In this document: piece after piece, positions 5,873 to 7,310 of the stretch | Position numbering within the stretch: the stretch's first letter is position 1 | How the letters are laid out: each line of letters opens with the position of its first letter | From: VGJJ01 sp964480705 | GTDB lineage: Archaea > Iainarchaeota > Iainarchaeia > Iainarchaeales > VGJJ01 | Reading direction: 5' to 3' | Assembly: GCA_964480705.1 (NCBI GenBank) | Contig: CAYZPC010000023.1 | Coordinates: 1-7,310 of the forward strand | Length of the DNA: 7,310 nt | Made by a program: the position numbers and the translations under genes | Notes under the pieces: model-generated | Database searches by the model: none | What the model was told of the DNA's origin: nothing | Seen by the model: the letters and a program-made list of their open reading frames with translations, nothing else

Positions 5873-5885
5873 GGGTTTAAAACCC
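5873..5885. promoter_or_regulatory. TATA box of the MFS gene inside a perfect palindrome
   Basis: The TATA-like TTTAAAA (5876-5882) is centred about 30 bases before the ATG at 5909. It sits inside GGGTTT-A-AAACCC, a perfect inverted repeat with 6-bp arms. A symmetric protein bound there would block TBP, so this could be the operator of a drug-responsive repressor, but an AT-rich centre makes partial symmetry easy by chance. Confidence 0.45.
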
Positions 5886-5908
5886 CATTCTCTCACGAAT
5901 TTCTTTCC

Positions 5909-7099
5909 ATGTCTCTCCGCGAAGTCTTTTCGATCCCCAACATTAAACCACTATTATTCACCATGCTCCTCTCCGCGATGGGCTTTGGAATCATCCTCCC
6001 ACTCCTTCCATTTTACGCTCTTTCCTTAGGAGTGCAGCCCTTTGAGTTGGGCATTCTCACCGCGACGTTTGCCCTCATGTCATTGCTTTTCTCTCCTTAC
6101 TTTGGCCGCTTGAGCGACCGCATTGGGAGAAAAAAAGTGTTGATGATCGGAACCTTTGGTTTCATGGCCTCATACTTGGTTTTCGCTTTCGCGGATTCAT
6201 TTCTAATGGCTCTTATTGCACGTGCCATGGAAGGATTTTTTGCCGCGGCTATTTTTCCCGCAGTCATTTCACTCTTATCTGATTTCACCACGCACCAACA
6301 ACGCGGCCCAGCCATGGGTTTGATGATGATGACTTTTTCAGTGGGATTCATTTTCGGCCCCGCGCTGGGTGGCTTTGCCTCTGCTTTTTCGGTTCGCGAT
6401 GCATTCTTCGTTGCCGCCGGATTTTCATTCCTTAATTTTTTGTGGATTGCATTACGTTTGAAAGAACCCCATGAGAAAAAAGAAAGCAAAGATTTGCCTG
6501 CCAAAGAAGCCTCGCTCTTTACGCATCTCAAAACACCTCTCGCGTTTCTTTTCCTTTCGAGCACCATCATCATGATTATTATCGGCGGTTTTGAAGCCAC
6601 TCTTGCGTTGTTTGTCAGCGAGAAGCTTGCATTTACTTCCGTGGAAATGGGAATTGTTTTCACTTTCGTGGGAGTGATGATGCTTATCTTACAACCAATC
6701 ACCGGAAACCTCATCAATCGTTTTGGGGAAATTCGCATGATTCAAGCCGGATTGCTCTTCTCTGGTTCTGGTTTTTCTTCTATTCTTTTCGCTACCGATT
6801 GGCTCACCCTCCTCGCACCCTTAGGATTATTTGTGGTTGGAAACTCGTGTGTTTTTCCTTCCGTAACTTCCTTGCTCACGAAGAAAGTGCAGGGGAAGCA
6901 GGGCGCGGTAATAGGATTAAACCAATCTTTTTCCTCCGCGGGACAAATTATTGGCCCCTTGTTCGCGGGTGCGTTGTTTAGCATTGATCACGCGTACTCG
7001 TTTGCGGGCCTCGCACTGGTGGCAGGAATCTACTTCCTTATTTTTACCTTTATTGCGCGCCCCCTCTTGAATAAACCAGAAAAAATTTCCACGGATTAG
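5909..7099 (+). CDS. MFS transporter, DHA1 (drug:H+ antiporter) type
   Basis: This is a 396-residue, 12-TM major facilitator of the usual length. The TM2-TM3 loop has motif A, GRLSDRIGRKK (66-76), with the essential Asp and Arg. TM4 has the motif B arginine in ARAMEGFFAAAIFP (104-117, R105). TM5 has the antiporter motif C, GFIFGPALGG (146-155), which marks drug or metabolite exporters of the TetA/Bmr kind. The second half repeats part of it as SAGQIIGPLFAG. The central loop EPHEKKESKDLPAKE (186-200) is highly charged and cytoplasmic. A proton-coupled exporter is therefore likely; the compound cannot be inferred. The ATG at 5909 precedes the first helix by about 13 residues and has a TATA box at -30 with no Shine-Dalgarno sequence. 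It follows deoxyhypusine synthase by 71 bases and is convergent with the cyclophilin gene, 16 bases away. Confidence 0.92.
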   Translation: MSLREVFSIPNIKPLLFTMLLSAMGFGIILPLLPFYALSLGVQPFELGILTATFALMSLLFSPYFGRLSDRIGRKKVLMIGTFGFMASYLVFAFADSFLMALIARAMEGFFAAAIFPAVISLLSDFTTHQQRGPAMGLMMMTFSVGFIFGPALGGFASAFSVRDAFFVAAGFSFLNFLWIALRLKEPHEKKESKDLPAKEASLFTHLKTPLAFLFLSSTIIMIIIGGFEATLALFVSEKLAFTSVEMGIVFTFVGVMMLILQPITGNLINRFGEIRMIQAGLLFSGSGFSSILFATDWLTLLAPLGLFVVGNSCVFPSVTSLLTKKVQGKQGAVIGLNQSFSSAGQIIGPLFAGALFSIDHAYSFAGLALVAGIYFLIFTFIARPLLNKPEKISTD

Positions 7100-7131
7100 T
7101 TCAATTGCACGTGCTTCAATTTTGCACGTAC
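7100..7131. repeat. imperfect tandem duplication at the end of the cyclophilin gene
   Basis: TTCAATTGCACGTGC (7100-7114) is followed directly by TTCAATTTTGCACGTAC (7115-7131). The two units differ by an inserted TT and one substitution. The second unit contains the cyclophilin stop codon and its last codons; the first fills the 16-base gap to the transporter stop. The self-complementary GCACGT cores can also pair (7107-7114 with 7124-7131, one mismatch). Confidence 0.6.
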
Positions 7132-7310
7132 ACTTTTTGCATAATCACTGGTTTCAGCGGCGCATCATTTGCATTTGTTTGCACGCGTCCAATTTCTTCC
7201 ACGATTTCCATTCCACTCATTACGCGCCCAAAAATCGCGTGCTTTCCATCCAACCAGGGCGTGGGAACAAGTGTCACGAAGAATTGGCTTCCTCCTGAAT
7301 TAGGTCCGGA
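7116..7310 (-). CDS. cyclophilin-type peptidyl-prolyl cis-trans isomerase, C-terminal part
   Basis: This is the last 64 residues of a cyclophilin, a foldase that isomerises peptide bonds before proline. The segment starts at SGPNSGGSQFFVT and continues PTPWLDGKHAIFGRVMSGM, closely matching the family. The catalytic-site residues corresponding to human cyclophilin A Q111, F113, W121 and H126 are present with the same spacing (Q9, F11, W19 and H24 of this fragment). The catalytic arginine and phenylalanine of the N-terminal half (R55 and F60 in human) lie beyond the window. The end NANDAPLKPVIMQKVYVQN is typical of the short prokaryotic PpiA/PpiB type, which is usually cytoplasmic; a signal peptide cannot be excluded because the N-terminus is missing. 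The frame is open to the window edge and ends at TGA (7118-7116). Confidence 0.93.
   Translation of the reverse strand, partial: SGPNSGGSQFFVTLVPTPWLDGKHAIFGRVMSGMEIVEEIGRVQTNANDAPLKPVIMQKVYVQN

Noticed and set aside
6097..6738. Long minus-strand open frame (213 codons) opposite the MFS gene
   Set aside because: Its product is low-complexity, rich in Lys, Ile, Pro and Ala, as expected from the antisense of membrane-protein codons. The plus-strand transporter has clear motifs.
1..7310. CRISPR arrays, insertion sequences, integrase or toxin-antitoxin genes
   Set aside because: No spaced direct repeats, transposase motifs or small paired genes are visible. Although two tRNA genes are potential integration sites, no tRNA 3'-end duplication was seen.

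Overview
The window looks archaeal. The clearest marker is a complete deoxyhypusine synthase with every catalytic residue I could check. Supporting it are a family 4 Fe-S uracil-DNA glycosylase, a tRNA gene without encoded CCA, and start codons that sit 25-30 bases downstream of TATA-like boxes with little or no Shine-Dalgarno sequence, which is the pattern of leaderless archaeal transcripts. The lineage cannot be fixed by eye. A DPANN or euryarchaeal genome is possible, but that is a guess.

Layout, left to right: a partial tRNA-Thr(UGU) on the minus strand, cut by the window start; a YkgJ-type cysteine-cluster protein (+); an unrecognised basic 227-residue protein (+) with a perfect palindrome just upstream of its TATA box; a PPC/DUF296 protein (-) whose stop codon interleaves with that of the unknown gene; divergent from it, a family 4 uracil-DNA glycosylase (+); an APC-superfamily amino acid permease (+); convergent with it, a DUF4256 protein (-); tRNA-Glu(CUC) (-); deoxyhypusine synthase (+); an MFS efflux-type transporter (+); and, convergent with that, the C-terminal part of a cyclophilin-type peptidyl-prolyl isomerase (-) that runs off the window end.

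The genes do not form one pathway. They look like separately promoted single-gene units: translation (two tRNAs, and deoxyhypusine synthase acting on aIF5A), DNA repair (uracil excision), membrane transport (two carriers), protein folding (cyclophilin) and three or four poorly characterised proteins. No mobile element, CRISPR array or phage gene is visible, and there is no gene-free stretch above 300 bases; the longest interval without protein-coding sequence (4560-4841) contains the tRNA-Glu gene.

The points most worth a second look are the orphan basic protein with its upstream palindrome, the PPC protein that has lost family histidines, the bacterial-looking DUF4256 gene, a palindrome centred on the transporter TATA box, and a small tandem duplication at the 3' end of the cyclophilin gene. 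I did not find a convincing new multi-gene system.
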